Source: Streptomyces sp. MNU76 (GTDB lineage Bacteria > Actinomycetota > Actinomycetes > Streptomycetales > Streptomycetaceae). Taken from it: DNA of 64,000 nucleotides. Below are positions 8,938-18,375 of this stretch, piece by piece; the first letter of the stretch is position 1; every line of letters starts with the position of its first letter. The notes beneath the pieces are model-generated. The model was not told where the DNA came from, ran no database searches, and saw only the letters and a program-made list of their open reading frames with translations. Location of the stretch: contig NZ_JAJKLK010000021.1 in assembly GCF_020982545.1 (NCBI RefSeq), positions 248,001 through 312,000 on the forward strand. Reading direction: 5' to 3'. The position numbers and the translations under genes were made by a program.

Positions 8938-11283
8938 ATGGCCATGACCCCCACACGCCGGACCGTCCTGCTCCTCGCCGCGACCCTGGCGGCCACGACC
9001 GCTCCCGGCCCCGCCCACGCGGCCGACGAGTACGACACCCTCCGCCGCCGCTGGCTCGCCATCGCGCTCGGCGAGGGCTACGACCCCATCGCCGAGCCCT
9101 ACGCCACCCGCCTGCGCGAGACCGGCGACCTCGCCCACGCCTTCCGCGCGGCCATGGCGCCCACCGCGAACTCCCTCTGGCCGGGCCACCCCTTCGACCC
9201 GCCCGCGGGAATCACCCAGAGCTACAGCCGCCTGTGGACGATGACCCAGGCCTACCTCCAGCCCGGCACCGGCCGTACCGGCGACACCGCCCTCCTCGCG
9301 GACGTCCTGCGCGGTCTCGACCACCTCACCGCGACCGTCTACCACCCCGGCACCACCCACTACGGCAACTGGTGGGAGTGGCAGATCGGCAGCCCGCGCC
9401 TCCTGCTGGACATCGTCGCCGCCCTGTACGACGAACTGACCCCCGCCCGCATCGCCGACGCCTGCGCGGCGATCGACCACTTCATCCCCGACGCGATGCT
9501 CCGCGACTACAGCGGCACCTCCACCGGCGCCAACCGCGTCGACCTCTGCCGCTCCGTGGCCCTGCGCGGCATCCTCGGCCGCGCCCCCGAGAAGATCGCC
9601 CTCGCCCGCGACGCCCTCTCACCCGTCTTCCCGTACGTCACCCGGGGGGACGGCCTCTACGCCGACGGCTCGTTCGTGCAGCACACCTGGGTCGCCTACT
9701 CGGGCACGTACGGGCAGGTCATGCTCGACGGACTCGGCCGGCTCCTCGCGCTGCTGGCCGGGTCGAGCTGGGCGGTCACGGATCCGAACCGGCAGGCCGT
9801 GCTCGACGGCGTGGAGCGGGCCTTCGCCCCGCTCGTCCTCGACGGACTGGTGATGGACAGCGTCAACGGCCGTGCCATCAGCCGGGGTTACCTCAAGGGC
9901 GACGACCGGCACATCATGCGCAGCGACCACTTCCATGGTCAGGGGATCATCGCGGCGATCGCGCTGCTCGCGCTCGGCGCCGGCCCCGCCGAGCGCGAGC
10001 GGTGGCACGGGCGGATCAAGGGGTGGATCGAACGCGACACGGTGACACCGATCCTCACGGCGCGACAGTTCGGTGTCGCGGACCTGGCCCGGCTGCACGC
10101 CGTCGCCGCCTCCCCGGTCGCCGCCGCGCCCGAACCCGTCGACCACCGCCTCTTTCCGGCCATGGACAGAGCCGTCCACCGCCGCCCCGTCTTCACCGTG
10201 AACATCGCCATGGCCTCCGACCGCATCGCCCACTACGAGTGCGGCAACGGCGAGAACCCGCGCGGCTGGCACACGGGTTCGGGGACCACCCTGTGGTGGG
10301 CCGAGGGGCACGGCGACCAGTACACGAACTGGTTCTGGCCCACCGTCGACTGGTACCGCCTCCCCGGCACCACCGTCTCCACCAAACGGCTCGCCGACCG
10401 CGAGGGCGGTGAATGGGGCGCGCCGAAGCCCGCCGTCCGCTGGGTCGGCGGTACGACCGACGGCGAGTACGCGGCCATCGGCCAGCACCTCGCCGGCCTC
10501 GGCTCCACGCTCCGGGCCCACAAGTCGTGGTTCTGCGTCGCGGACGCCGTCATCTGCCTCGGGGCGGGGATCACGTGCGCGGACGGGGCGCCGGTGGAGA
10601 CGGTGGTCGACAACCGGAACCTGGGGGAGCCGGGGGAGAACGGCGCCACGGCGGCTCCCCAGCCGCTGGTCCGAGGCCGCCGCTGGGCACATCTGGACGG
10701 CCACGGCGGCTGGGTCCTCCCCGACGCGCGGTCGGACGGCGCCCTGCGCACCCTCCGCGAGGACCGCACCGGAGCCTGGTCCGACATCAACACCGGCGGT
10801 ACGACCGAGCGCCGCACCCGGCGCTGGCAGACCCTCTGGCTGGACCACGGCACCGATCCGGTGAACGCCGACTACGCCTATCTGCTCATGCCCGGAGCGT
10901 CCCGCCACGCCGTCGAGGCCCGTGCCGCCGACCGGCGCTGGTTGTCGATCTTCACCAACGACAGCACGAGCCAGGCCGTCCACGTCCCCTCGCTCGGGCT
11001 GATCGCCGCCAACTTCTGGGGGTCCGGTGCGGCGGGCCCGCTCACGGCGTCCGCCGGGGCGAGCGTGCTGGTCCGCCACCGGGGGAGGGGCGCTACCCTC
11101 TGCGTGAGCGAACCGGCGCGCACCGGCGAGCCGGTGGAGATCATCTGGAGTGGCCCGTTCCGTACGGTGACCCGGGCGGACGGCCCGGTCGAGGTGCTGG
11201 AGTCGGCCCCCGGCCGGCTACGGCTCCGCATCACCCCCGGCACGGCCTGCGCCACTCACACCTGTGACCTGATTCTCCCCTGA
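8938..11283 (+). CDS. secreted polysaccharide lyase family 8 (hyaluronate/chondroitin lyase-like)
   Basis: 781 residues. The N-terminus TPTRRTVLLLAATLAATTA...AHA-A is a probable Tat signal peptide. The alpha/alpha toroid domain covers about residues 30-370 and carries PL8 catalytic landmarks: Asn in HYGNWWEWQIGSPR, His and Tyr in GSFVQHTWVAYSGTYGQV and Arg in VNGRAISRG. The beta-sandwich lyase domains follow (about 380-780), including the ECGNGENPRGWHTGSG segment. Members cleave uronic-acid polysaccharides (hyaluronan, chondroitin, or xanthan) by beta-elimination; the substrate cannot be assigned here. The start is ambiguous among GTG 8926, ATG 8938 and ATG 8944; none has a clear Shine-Dalgarno. 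The gene is monocistronic and its neighbours are unrelated. Confidence 0.88.
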   Translation: MAMTPTRRTVLLLAATLAATTAPGPAHAADEYDTLRRRWLAIALGEGYDPIAEPYATRLRETGDLAHAFRAAMAPTANSLWPGHPFDPPAGITQSYSRLWTMTQAYLQPGTGRTGDTALLADVLRGLDHLTATVYHPGTTHYGNWWEWQIGSPRLLLDIVAALYDELTPARIADACAAIDHFIPDAMLRDYSGTSTGANRVDLCRSVALRGILGRAPEKIALARDALSPVFPYVTRGDGLYADGSFVQHTWVAYSGTYGQVMLDGLGRLLALLAGSSWAVTDPNRQAVLDGVERAFAPLVLDGLVMDSVNGRAISRGYLKGDDRHIMRSDHFHGQGIIAAIALLALGAGPAERERWHGRIKGWIERDTVTPILTARQFGVADLARLHAVAASPVAAAPEPVDHRLFPAMDRAVHRRPVFTVNIAMASDRIAHYECGNGENPRGWHTGSGTTLWWAEGHGDQYTNWFWPTVDWYRLPGTTVSTKRLADREGGEWGAPKPAVRWVGGTTDGEYAAIGQHLAGLGSTLRAHKSWFCVADAVICLGAGITCADGAPVETVVDNRNLGEPGENGATAAPQPLVRGRRWAHLDGHGGWVLPDARSDGALRTLREDRTGAWSDINTGGTTERRTRRWQTLWLDHGTDPVNADYAYLLMPGASRHAVEARAADRRWLSIFTNDSTSQAVHVPSLGLIAANFWGSGAAGPLTASAGASVLVRHRGRGATLCVSEPARTGEPVEIIWSGPFRTVTRADGPVEVLESAPGRLRLRITPGTACATHTCDLILP

Positions 11284-11333
11284 CAGGTCCGAGCCGCCTT
11301 TGTGTGACTCCTACAAGCCCCACACCCCCTGAG

Positions 11334-11348
11334 CAGTCGGTTCGACTG
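11334..11348. promoter_or_regulatory. short inverted repeat between the lyase gene and accB
   Basis: CAGTCG/CGACTG (11334-11339 with 11343-11348) with a 3-nt loop. It could be a weak terminator for the lyase gene or an operator for accB, which starts 100 bp downstream. Confidence 0.25.
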
Positions 11349-11448
11349 CATGGGGACGAGGTTCTGTTCAGGGGTACCAGGAAAACACGCCGGAGACTGT
11401 ACGGAGTCGACGGACCGCTTTCCTCGCTCGGCTTCGTAAGGTCACTAC

Positions 11449-13032
11449 ATGACCGTTTTGGATGAGGCACCGGGTGAGCCGACGGACGCGCGCGGGCGAG
11501 TGGCCGAACTGCACGAGATCCGTGCCCAGGCGTTGGCCGGCCCCAGCGAGAAGGCGACCGAGGCGCAGCACGCCAAGGGCAAGCTGACCTCCCGGGAGCG
11601 CATCGAACTGCTGCTGGATGCGGGCTCGTTCAACGAGGTCGAGCAGTTGCGCCGGCACCGGGCCACCGGGTTCGGTCTGGAGGCCAAGAAGCCGTACACC
11701 GACGGTGTGATCACCGGTTGGGGCACGGTGGAGGGCCGTACGGTCTTCGTCTACGCCCATGACTTCCGGATCTTCGGCGGGGCGCTGGGCGAGGCCCACG
11801 CCACGAAGATCCACAAGATCATGGACATGGCCATCGCGGCCGGTGCCCCGCTGGTCTCGCTCAACGACGGCGCGGGCGCCCGGATCCAGGAGGGCGTCTC
11901 GGCGCTGGCCGGCTACGGCGGCATCTTCCAGCGCAACACCCGGGCCTCGGGCGTCATCCCGCAGATCAGTGTGATGCTCGGCCCGTGCGCGGGCGGCGCG
12001 GCCTACAGCCCCGCCCTGACGGACTTCGTCTTCATGGTCCGTGAGACCTCGCAGATGTTCATCACCGGTCCGGACGTGGTCAAGGCGGTCACCGGCGAGG
12101 AGATCACCCAGAACGGCCTGGGCGGCGCGGACGTGCACGCCGAGACCTCCGGCGTGGCGCACTTCGCCTACGACGACGAGGAGACCTGCATCGCCGAGGT
12201 GCGCTACCTCCTGTCGATGCTCCCGCAGAACAACCGCGAGAACCCGCCGCGTGTGGAGCCCTCCGACCCGGTGGACCGCCGCAGCGACGTCCTCCTCGAC
12301 CTGGTACCGGCCGACGGCAACCGGCCCTACGACATGACCAAGGTCATCGAGGAGATCGTCGACGACGGCGACTACCTGGAGATCCACGAGCGCTGGGCCC
12401 GCAACATCATCTGCGCCCTCGGCCGGCTCGACGGCCAGGTCGTCGGCATCGTCGCCAACCAGCCGCAGTCCCTCGCGGGCGTCCTCGACATCGAGGCCAG
12501 CGAGAAGGCCGCCCGGTTCGTGCAGATGTGCGACGCCTTCAACATCCCGATCATCACTCTTCTGGACGTGCCCGGCTTCCTGCCCGGCGTCGACCAGGAG
12601 CACGGTGGAATCATCCGTCACGGCGCGAAGCTGCTGTACGCCTACTGCAACGCGACCGTGCCCCGGATCTCGCTGATCCTGCGCAAGGCGTACGGAGGTG
12701 CCTACATCGTCATGGACAGCCAGTCCATCGGGGCCGACCTCACCTACGCGTGGCCCACCAACGAGATCGCCGTCATGGGTGCCGAAGGCGCCGCGAACGT
12801 CATCTTCCGGCGCCAGATCGCCGAGGCCGAGGACTCCGAGGCGATGCGGGTCCGGATGGTCAAGGAGTACAAGGCCGAGCTGATGCACCCGTACTACGCG
12901 GCCGAGCGCGGCCTCGTGGACGACGTGATCGACCCTGCGGACACCCGCGCGGTCCTCATCCGCTCCCTGGCGATGCTCCACACCAAGCACGCGGACCTGC
13001 CCTCCCGCAAGCACGGCAACCCGCCGCAGTAA
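11449..13032 (+). CDS. accB: acyl-CoA carboxylase carboxyltransferase (beta) subunit
   Basis: 527 residues with N- and C-terminal carboxyltransferase halves (crotonase-like). It transfers CO2 from biotin on the alpha subunit to acetyl-/propionyl-CoA, giving malonyl- and methylmalonyl-CoA for fatty acids and polyketides. Typical segments: GKLTSRERIELLLDAGSF, the acyl-CoA site GPCAGGAAYSPALTDF, and the second-half VPGFLPGVDQEHGGIIRHGAKLLYAY and KAYGGAYIVMDSQSIG. The following small epsilon-subunit gene marks this as the AccB rather than a stand-alone PccB. The biotin-bearing alpha subunit is not in the window. The ATG at 11449 has TAAGGT 8 nt upstream. Confidence 0.93.
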   Translation: MTVLDEAPGEPTDARGRVAELHEIRAQALAGPSEKATEAQHAKGKLTSRERIELLLDAGSFNEVEQLRRHRATGFGLEAKKPYTDGVITGWGTVEGRTVFVYAHDFRIFGGALGEAHATKIHKIMDMAIAAGAPLVSLNDGAGARIQEGVSALAGYGGIFQRNTRASGVIPQISVMLGPCAGGAAYSPALTDFVFMVRETSQMFITGPDVVKAVTGEEITQNGLGGADVHAETSGVAHFAYDDEETCIAEVRYLLSMLPQNNRENPPRVEPSDPVDRRSDVLLDLVPADGNRPYDMTKVIEEIVDDGDYLEIHERWARNIICALGRLDGQVVGIVANQPQSLAGVLDIEASEKAARFVQMCDAFNIPIITLLDVPGFLPGVDQEHGGIIRHGAKLLYAYCNATVPRISLILRKAYGGAYIVMDSQSIGADLTYAWPTNEIAVMGAEGAANVIFRRQIAEAEDSEAMRVRMVKEYKAELMHPYYAAERGLVDDVIDPADTRAVLIRSLAMLHTKHADLPSRKHGNPPQ

Positions 13033-13088
13033 CCCGCCGGTTCCTTCGCGGTACCCCTGCGGAAACCTCATCCACGGAGACTGATTCC

Positions 13089-13283
13089 ATGAAGCTGCCT
13101 GATATTCGCGTCGAGAAGGGCCACGCCGAGCCGGAGGAAGTGGCCGCGATCACCGCGCTGCTGCTGGCCCGAGCGGCCGCGCGGCCGACCGAGGCCACCC
13201 CGGTCCACCGCGGCCGCCTCCGCGCGGGCTGGCGGCGCCTGGAACGCGAGCCGGGTTTCAGGGCGCCGCACAGCTGGCGCTGA
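13089..13283 (+). CDS. accE: acyl-CoA carboxylase epsilon subunit
   Basis: 64 residues, 56 nt after accB. The first part (VEKGHAEPEEVAAITALLLARAAA) is an acidic helix typical of actinobacterial AccE/PccE, which binds the beta subunit and raises carboxylase activity. The C-terminus RAGWRRLEREPGFRAPHSWR ends in the conserved APHSWR signature. ATG with GGAG 9 nt upstream. Co-transcription with accB is expected, since no terminator lies between them and one follows directly. Confidence 0.92.
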   Translation: MKLPDIRVEKGHAEPEEVAAITALLLARAAARPTEATPVHRGRLRAGWRRLEREPGFRAPHSWR

Positions 13284-13296
13284 GCCCTGTTTGTCG

Positions 13297-13326
13297 AAGG
13301 GACCCTCTCCGAAAGGAGGGTCCCTT
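13297..13326 (+). terminator. terminator after accBE
   Basis: An 11-bp perfect stem AAGGGACCCTC/GAGGGTCCCTT (13297-13307 with 13316-13326) begins 14 nt after the accE stop. Confidence 0.85.
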
Positions 13327-13330
13327 GGCG

Positions 13331-13434
13331 TGTGGGTCGGGTGCGGGTGGGTGGGGGTTGCCCGCGCAGTTCCCCGCGCCCCTAAAGACACAGGCCCTGC
13401 GCGAGAAGCCCCACCCACCCGCACCCGACCCACA
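13331..13434 (-). repeat. GC-rich intergenic repeat, copy B (full length, minus orientation)
   Basis: 26-nt perfect terminal inverted repeats occupy 13331-13356 and 13409-13434. The family core lies inside at 13363-13383 on the minus strand (CGCGCAGTTCCCCGCGCCCCT on plus is its reverse complement, with one base beyond the 20-nt core). On the minus strand it is 120 nt downstream of the stop of cvnD1, which is transcribed toward it. Confidence 0.85.
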
Positions 13435-13438
13435 ACGA

Positions 13439-13476
13439 AGGGGACCCCTTCCCGCAACAACGGGAAGGGGTCCCCT
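13439..13476. terminator. terminator between accBE and conservon 1
   Basis: A perfect 16-bp stem AGGGGACCCCTTCCCG (13439-13454) with 13461-13476, loop CAACAA. It is 26 nt past the cvnD1 stop on the minus strand and probably ends the conservon transcript. Confidence 0.8.
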
Positions 13477-13502
13477 GTCATCGTCGGCTGAGCGCCGCAG
13501 GC

Positions 13503-14084
13503 CTACCGCAGGCGAGCCATCAGCGCATGCTCGACCAGCGTGATCAGCGCCGACTTCGCGTCGGCCCGATGCCGCGCGTCCGTCGTGATGATCGGGGTGT
13601 CCGGGCCGATCTGCAGCGCCTCCCGGACCTCGTCCGGGTTGTACGGCTGCTGCCCGTCGAAGCCGTTCAGGGCGATGACGAAGGGGAGCCCGCTGTTCTC
13701 GAAGTAGTCGACGGCCGGGAAGCAGTCGGCAAGACGACGCGTGTCCACCAGGACGATCGCACCGATCGCGCCCCGCACGAGGTCGTCCCACATGAACCAG
13801 AAGCGGTCCTGACCGGGGGTGCCGAACAGGTACAGGATCAGGTCCTGGTCGAGGGTGATACGGCCGAAGTCCATGGCGACCGTGGTGGTCGTCTTGTCCC
13901 CGGTGTGGGTGAGGTCGTCGATGCCCGCGGACGCGGACGTCATCACGGCCTCGGTACGCAGCGGGTTGATCTCCGAGACGGCCCCGACGAACGTGGTCTT
14001 GCCCACGCCGAAGCCACCCGCCACCACGATCTTCGCCGAGGTGGTGGAGCGGGAAGGACCGCCGCTAGAGCTTGCGAAGTCCAC
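13503..14084 (-). CDS. cvnD: conservon Ras/MglA-like GTPase CvnD (conservon 1)
   Basis: 193-residue small GTP-binding protein, last gene of a cvnABCD set. P-loop GGFGVGKTT, switch-II-like LFGTPGQDRFWFMWDDLVRGA and ALNGFDG in place of the NKxD motif. In conservons it is thought to work with CvnA (sensor), CvnB (roadblock) and CvnC as a membrane-associated complex resembling a eukaryotic G-protein system. The GTG at 14084 overlaps the cvnC 3' end by 20 nt, implying translational coupling; AAAGGG lies just upstream. A 185-bp tract (13828-14012) is identical to the second cvnD at 19099-19283. Confidence 0.92.
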   Translation of the reverse strand: MDFASSSGGPSRSTTSAKIVVAGGFGVGKTTFVGAVSEINPLRTEAVMTSASAGIDDLTHTGDKTTTTVAMDFGRITLDQDLILYLFGTPGQDRFWFMWDDLVRGAIGAIVLVDTRRLADCFPAVDYFENSGLPFVIALNGFDGQQPYNPDEVREALQIGPDTPIITTDARHRADAKSALITLVEHALMARLR

Positions 14085-14634
14085 TGAGCACCCTTTCGAG
14101 CAGTGTCACGTCTGGCTGGCCGCCGGCGTTCTCGTCGCCGCCGGGCTGATGGATGGCGACCAGGCCCGCCTCCGCCAAGTCGGCGACGAGGATCCTGGCC
14201 ACGCCGAGGGGGATGGTCAGCAGCGCCGAGATCTCGGCGACCGACTTGATCTCTCGGCAGAGGTTGCAGATCCGCTGATGCTCGGGCAACTGGCCCTGCA
14301 TCTGGTGCGGCTGCGCGGTGGTGTGCACCAGCGCCTCGATGGCGAGCTGGTAGCGCGGCCTGGTGCGGCCGCCCGTCATGGCGTACGGGCGCACCAGGGG
14401 GTTGTGCGCCGCCCCCGCGGGCGACGGCTCGGGGCTGCGGCGTTGCGGCTGCACGGGCTGGATGCGCGGCGCCGGCGGCTGGTCGTACGGCGAAGGACCG
14501 GGGCCCTGCGGTGCGTACGGCTGCTGACGGCTCGGTGCGGAGGGGAAGTTGTACCGGTTCTGGTCACCCTGGCCCGGCCCCTGACCAGGGTAGGACCAGT
14601 TGCCCGACGATGAACCGCCTGGGGGTGTTGCCAC
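14065..14634 (-). CDS. cvnC: conservon DUF742 protein CvnC (conservon 1)
   Basis: 189 residues. The first about 80 are disordered and rich in Pro, Gly and Gln (SYPGQGPGQGDQNRY). The DUF742 winged-helix-like domain follows from LVRPYAMTGGRTRPRYQLAIEALVHTT to VTLLERVLSGLRKL. GTG 14634 was chosen because GGAGG lies 7 nt upstream; an ATG at 14667 has no ribosome site. The disordered extension distinguishes it from the 132-residue paralog in conservon 2. It overlaps cvnD, and the gap to cvnB is about 100 nt. Confidence 0.9.
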   Translation of the reverse strand: MATPPGGSSSGNWSYPGQGPGQGDQNRYNFPSAPSRQQPYAPQGPGPSPYDQPPAPRIQPVQPQRRSPEPSPAGAAHNPLVRPYAMTGGRTRPRYQLAIEALVHTTAQPHQMQGQLPEHQRICNLCREIKSVAEISALLTIPLGVARILVADLAEAGLVAIHQPGGDENAGGQPDVTLLERVLSGLRKL

Positions 14635-14732
14635 GTTCTCTCCTCCTCCGACTGTGCTGGCATCCATGGCTCATTGGAAGCCGCGTCCCGAAACCTTACG
14701 GCCCCAGGACGCCAAAACGCACCGTCTGACTG

Positions 14733-15155
14733 TTAGTTGAGCAGGCTGCCCTGGAGCTCCGCACGAAGATCGGGCGTCAGGACCGTGCCGGCACGATCCA
14801 CCAGAAGGGCCATCTCGTACCCGATGAGACCGATGTCGGCTTCCGGATGTGCGAGTACGGCGAGCGAGGAACCGTCGGAAATGGACATGATGAACAGGAA
14901 TCCCCGCTCCATCTCCACAACCGTCTGATTGACGCTGCCACCTTCGAAAATGCGGGAGGCACCCGCGGTCAGAGAGGTCAGACCCGACGCGACGGCCGCC
15001 AGCTGGTCGGCACGGTCGCGGGGAAACCCTTCGGACATCGCCAGAAGGAGTCCGTCGGCGGAGACCACCACCGTGTGCGACACCCCGGGGGTGTTGTCCA
15101 CGAAATTGGTGATCAACCAGTTCAGGTTCTGTGCCGCCTGGCTCATCGGGCTCAC
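14733..15155 (-). CDS. cvnB: conservon roadblock/LC7 protein CvnB (conservon 1)
   Basis: 140-residue roadblock/LC7 domain protein (LNWLITNFVDNTPGVSHTVVVSADGLLLAMSEGFPRDRADQLAAVASGL), likely a GTPase-activating or scaffolding partner of CvnD. GTG 15155 was preferred over ATG 15146 (137 residues) because AGGAG is 7 nt upstream of the GTG and 16 nt from the ATG. The paralog in conservon 2 has a TTG at the same place with identical spacing. The start is one nucleotide past the cvnA stop, so the two are coupled. Confidence 0.9.
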   Translation of the reverse strand: MSPMSQAAQNLNWLITNFVDNTPGVSHTVVVSADGLLLAMSEGFPRDRADQLAAVASGLTSLTAGASRIFEGGSVNQTVVEMERGFLFIMSISDGSSLAVLAHPEADIGLIGYEMALLVDRAGTVLTPDLRAELQGSLLN

Positions 15156-15156
15156 A

Positions 15157-18100
15157 CTAACGCTCCTGGTTGTAGGTGCTGTCAGGACCGAAGCCCTGGC
15201 CGTTCGTTTCACTGCCTGCGTTGCGCCCACGCTGGACACCTCGGCGCAGGTTGCTCAGCCTGCCCCGGACGTCCTCGGGAGCGCGGGAGATCTGTGGACC
15301 TCCCTGCGGGGTCGTCTGGGCGGCTCCCTCGACCAGGTTGGCCTTGGGCACCCGCCGCGGCAGACCGGAGGAGGTGACCCCGCCTGCCTTGGGCTTCTTC
15401 AGCTGGGAGGCCTGCTGCCAGCGCTCGTCGTTGGCCGAGCGCCAGTCGCCGTTCGGTCCCCCGGCCGTCGGCTGGTCCTGGGCCACTTCCTGCCGTCCGG
15501 TCGCGGCGCCCGCGCTCGTGCCGCCCGCGCCCGCGGTGGAGCCGCGGCGGGGAAGGCCGGCGTCGGTCAGCGTGTGGCCGGCGGAAGGGGTGGATCCCGG
15601 ACGGTCGAAGCCTACGCGGTCCGGCTCCTTCACGTCAGCGGCCTGCGCAGATTCCGGTTCCGGAGCGTACTCGGAGCGGTACGAGCTCTGGTAGTCCTGC
15701 TGCTGCGGCCAGTCGTCCTGATAGGACTGCTCTTCGAAGCCCGCGTACGTCTCCGGGGCGTTCGCGGCGGTTGCCGCGTGCTCCTCCTGGACGGACTCCG
15801 CATAGGCGGGCTCGGGGTAACCGCCGGTAGCGGTGAACGTGTCGTTGCCGCCCGGCAGGTGGCCGTCGCCGTTCGCCACACCGTTGTTCTGGCCGAAGTA
15901 CGCCTCGTCGTACGACGGCTGCTGCGGCTCCTCGTACGCCGTCTGCTGGTCGTAGGACCGCTGCGGGTCCACGTACGCGCTCGCGCCGTTGTCGTAGGAC
16001 GGCTCGGGCGACTGGAAGTCGTCGCCGTAGCGCGGTGCCTCGGCCCCGGGCAGCTGCGGGTTCGGGTGCGCCTGGGACTCCAGGGCCGCCCGACGCTCCT
16101 CACGCATCAGGGAACGGCCCACGGGGTCCAGGTCGCGGATGTCGTCCGGAACCTCGTACCGGCTGTCGTCGAAGCCCAGCTCGGCGGCGGTCCGCATCGG
16201 GGCGATGCCCGGCTGCTGGAACGAGTGCTGCTCCGGGATGATCTGCGAGACCGTGAACTCGTCGCCCTGCGGCTGGTGCTGCTCGCCACCGCCACCGTGG
16301 GTGATGACGTCGGGCAGCATGACCAGCGAGGTCGTACCGGCCTGCTCGCCCGAGGGGCGGAGCTGGACCCGGATGCCGTGCCGGTCGGACAGACGGCCGA
16401 CCACGAACAGACCCATGCGCTGCGAGATCGCGGCGTCCACGGTCGGCGGGTTGGCCAGCTTGTGGTTGATGTCCGCGAAGTCCTCGGCGGTGAGGCCGAT
16501 GCCCTTGTCGTGGATCTCGATCATCACGCGGCCGTCGGGGAGACGGGTCGCGGTGACGCGGACCTTGGTCTGCGGGGAGGAGAACGTGGTGGCGTTCTCC
16601 AGGAGCTCGGCCAGCAGGTGCACGAGGTCGGTCACGGCGCGGCCGTGGATCTCGGCCTCCGGGACGCCGGAGAGCTCGATGCGCTCGTACTGCTCCACCT
16701 CGGAGGAGGCGGCGCGCAGCACGTCGATCAGCGGGACCGGCTGGTCCCAGCGACGGCCTGGCTCCTCGCCGGCGAGAACGAGGAGGTTCTCGCCGTTGCG
16801 GCGCATACGGGTCGCCAGGTGGTCCAGCTTGAAGAGGTTCTCCAGCTGGTCCGGGTCGGCCTCGTTGTTCTCCAGGTCGGTGATCAGGGTCAGCTGGCCC
16901 TCGATCAGCGACTGGTTGCGGCGCGAGAGGTTGGTGAAGATGGCGTTGATGTTGCCCCGCAGCAGGGCCTGCTCGGCGGCGAGCCGGACGGCCTCGCGGT
17001 GGACCTGGTCGAAGGCGCGGGCGACTTCGCCGATCTCGTCCGTGGTGTTGATGGGGATCGGCGCGACCCGGGTGTCGACGCGGCCGGGGTCGGTGCGCGA
17101 GAGCTGGTCGACCAGCATCGGCAGACGCTGCTCGGCGATGCCGAAGGCGGCGTTGCGCAGCTGGCGCATCGAGCGGCTCATCTGGCGGGCCATGATCCCG
17201 GCGATGATGAACGCGGCGAGCAGGGCGACGATGACGATGGCGCCGTTGATGTAGGCGTCGCGCTGGGCGTCGGAGGCGATCTGGCCGGCCTCGGACACCG
17301 CCCTGTTGATCAGCTCGGTCTCGACCTCGCTGTAGCCCTCGAACTTCAGCGTGGAGGCCGCCATCCAGTTCTGGTAGGTGACGCCCTGCTTGGCGAGGTC
17401 CGCGGGGGAGGCACCGCTGCCGATGGCCTGGACCATCTTCAGCATGGTGTCCGGCGGCGCGACGTAGTCCGGGTCCTTCGCGGCGGCCTCGGCCGCCTGC
17501 TTCTTGCCCTCTTCGGTCTTCTGCGCCATGACGGACTCGAGCCGCGCGGCGTCGGCCTCGGTGCCGCCGGAGATGTACTCCTGCACGGCGATGTTCTCCA
17601 GGTACGCGTACGAGGTGAACGCGGTGACCTGCTGACGGAAGACCCGCTCGTCCTCGCTGGGCCGGACCAGCAGGTGGGTGCCGATGGAGCGCTGCAGAGA
17701 GGCGGCGCCCTTGGCGAGCGTGACCGCGTAGACCGTACGACCGTACGCGGTGATGTTGCCGGTACCGAGGCCGAGCTCGTTGGAGAACTCCGCCAGGAGG
17801 TGCTCGACGGTGACGTAGCCCTCTTCGGTCTGTACCGGGTCGGCGGCCCGGGTGAAGGCCGTCTGCCGGAGTTTCTCCAGCGACGGCTCGGCCTCCTCGA
17901 CCAGGCGCAGACGGCGCTCCAGGCCCTGCCCGGCGGGCATCCCGACGACCTCGGCGTGGAAGGCATCCGCCTTCTCGTCGGTGAAGGCGCGGGCGTCCTT
18001 GACGACCTCGCTGTCCCGGTCGCCGTCCAGCAGTGGCTGGGCGGAGAGGTCACGCTCGTTGAGCAGCGCCTCGGCGTAGATGCCGGCGGCGGCCACGATC

Positions 18101-18375
18101 TTGGCGACCTTCTCGGCGTCCTTGGCCTCCTGCCAGGTGTCGATCGAGCCCTTCACCTGGAAGCCGCCCATGACCAGGCCGACCAGCACGGGTATGAGGA
18201 GGATCGCGTTCAGGCGAGTGGGTACACGCCAGTTGCGGGGGGAGAGACGACTGCCGCTGGGCGCGGGAGCTGCCGTCGGCTCCGGTCCGGTCACTTGTGC
18301 GGGTGCCGCTCCGCGCGGCGGCGGGGTGAAGTTGCCCCGCGCCGACGGCTCGGGACCTTTCTTGCTTCGCCTCAC
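15157..18375 (-). CDS. cvnA: conservon sensor histidine kinase-like CvnA (conservon 1)
   Basis: 1072 residues. A basic, Pro-rich N-terminus precedes TM1 (NAILLIPVLVGLVMGGF). A large extracytoplasmic nitrate/nitrite-sensor (NIT) type helical domain is followed by TM2 (IVIVALLAAFIIAGIMA), a HAMP linker, a helical dimerisation region without a clear phospho-His box, and a GHKL ATPase domain (LLAELLENATTFSSPQ, IHDKGIGL, GLFVVGRL). The last about 400 residues are disordered and rich in Gln, Tyr and Pro. GTG 18375 gives MRRSKKGPEPS and has AGAGG 11 nt upstream; the same layout is found in the second cvnA. It senses an unknown envelope signal. Confidence 0.9.
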   Translation of the reverse strand: MRRSKKGPEPSARGNFTPPPRGAAPAQVTGPEPTAAPAPSGSRLSPRNWRVPTRLNAILLIPVLVGLVMGGFQVKGSIDTWQEAKDAEKVAKIVAAAGIYAEALLNERDLSAQPLLDGDRDSEVVKDARAFTDEKADAFHAEVVGMPAGQGLERRLRLVEEAEPSLEKLRQTAFTRAADPVQTEEGYVTVEHLLAEFSNELGLGTGNITAYGRTVYAVTLAKGAASLQRSIGTHLLVRPSEDERVFRQQVTAFTSYAYLENIAVQEYISGGTEADAARLESVMAQKTEEGKKQAAEAAAKDPDYVAPPDTMLKMVQAIGSGASPADLAKQGVTYQNWMAASTLKFEGYSEVETELINRAVSEAGQIASDAQRDAYINGAIVIVALLAAFIIAGIMARQMSRSMRQLRNAAFGIAEQRLPMLVDQLSRTDPGRVDTRVAPIPINTTDEIGEVARAFDQVHREAVRLAAEQALLRGNINAIFTNLSRRNQSLIEGQLTLITDLENNEADPDQLENLFKLDHLATRMRRNGENLLVLAGEEPGRRWDQPVPLIDVLRAASSEVEQYERIELSGVPEAEIHGRAVTDLVHLLAELLENATTFSSPQTKVRVTATRLPDGRVMIEIHDKGIGLTAEDFADINHKLANPPTVDAAISQRMGLFVVGRLSDRHGIRVQLRPSGEQAGTTSLVMLPDVITHGGGGEQHQPQGDEFTVSQIIPEQHSFQQPGIAPMRTAAELGFDDSRYEVPDDIRDLDPVGRSLMREERRAALESQAHPNPQLPGAEAPRYGDDFQSPEPSYDNGASAYVDPQRSYDQQTAYEEPQQPSYDEAYFGQNNGVANGDGHLPGGNDTFTATGGYPEPAYAESVQEEHAATAANAPETYAGFEEQSYQDDWPQQQDYQSSYRSEYAPEPESAQAADVKEPDRVGFDRPGSTPSAGHTLTDAGLPRRGSTAGAGGTSAGAATGRQEVAQDQPTAGGPNGDWRSANDERWQQASQLKKPKAGGVTSSGLPRRVPKANLVEGAAQTTPQGGPQISRAPEDVRGRLSNLRRGVQRGRNAGSETNGQGFGPDSTYNQER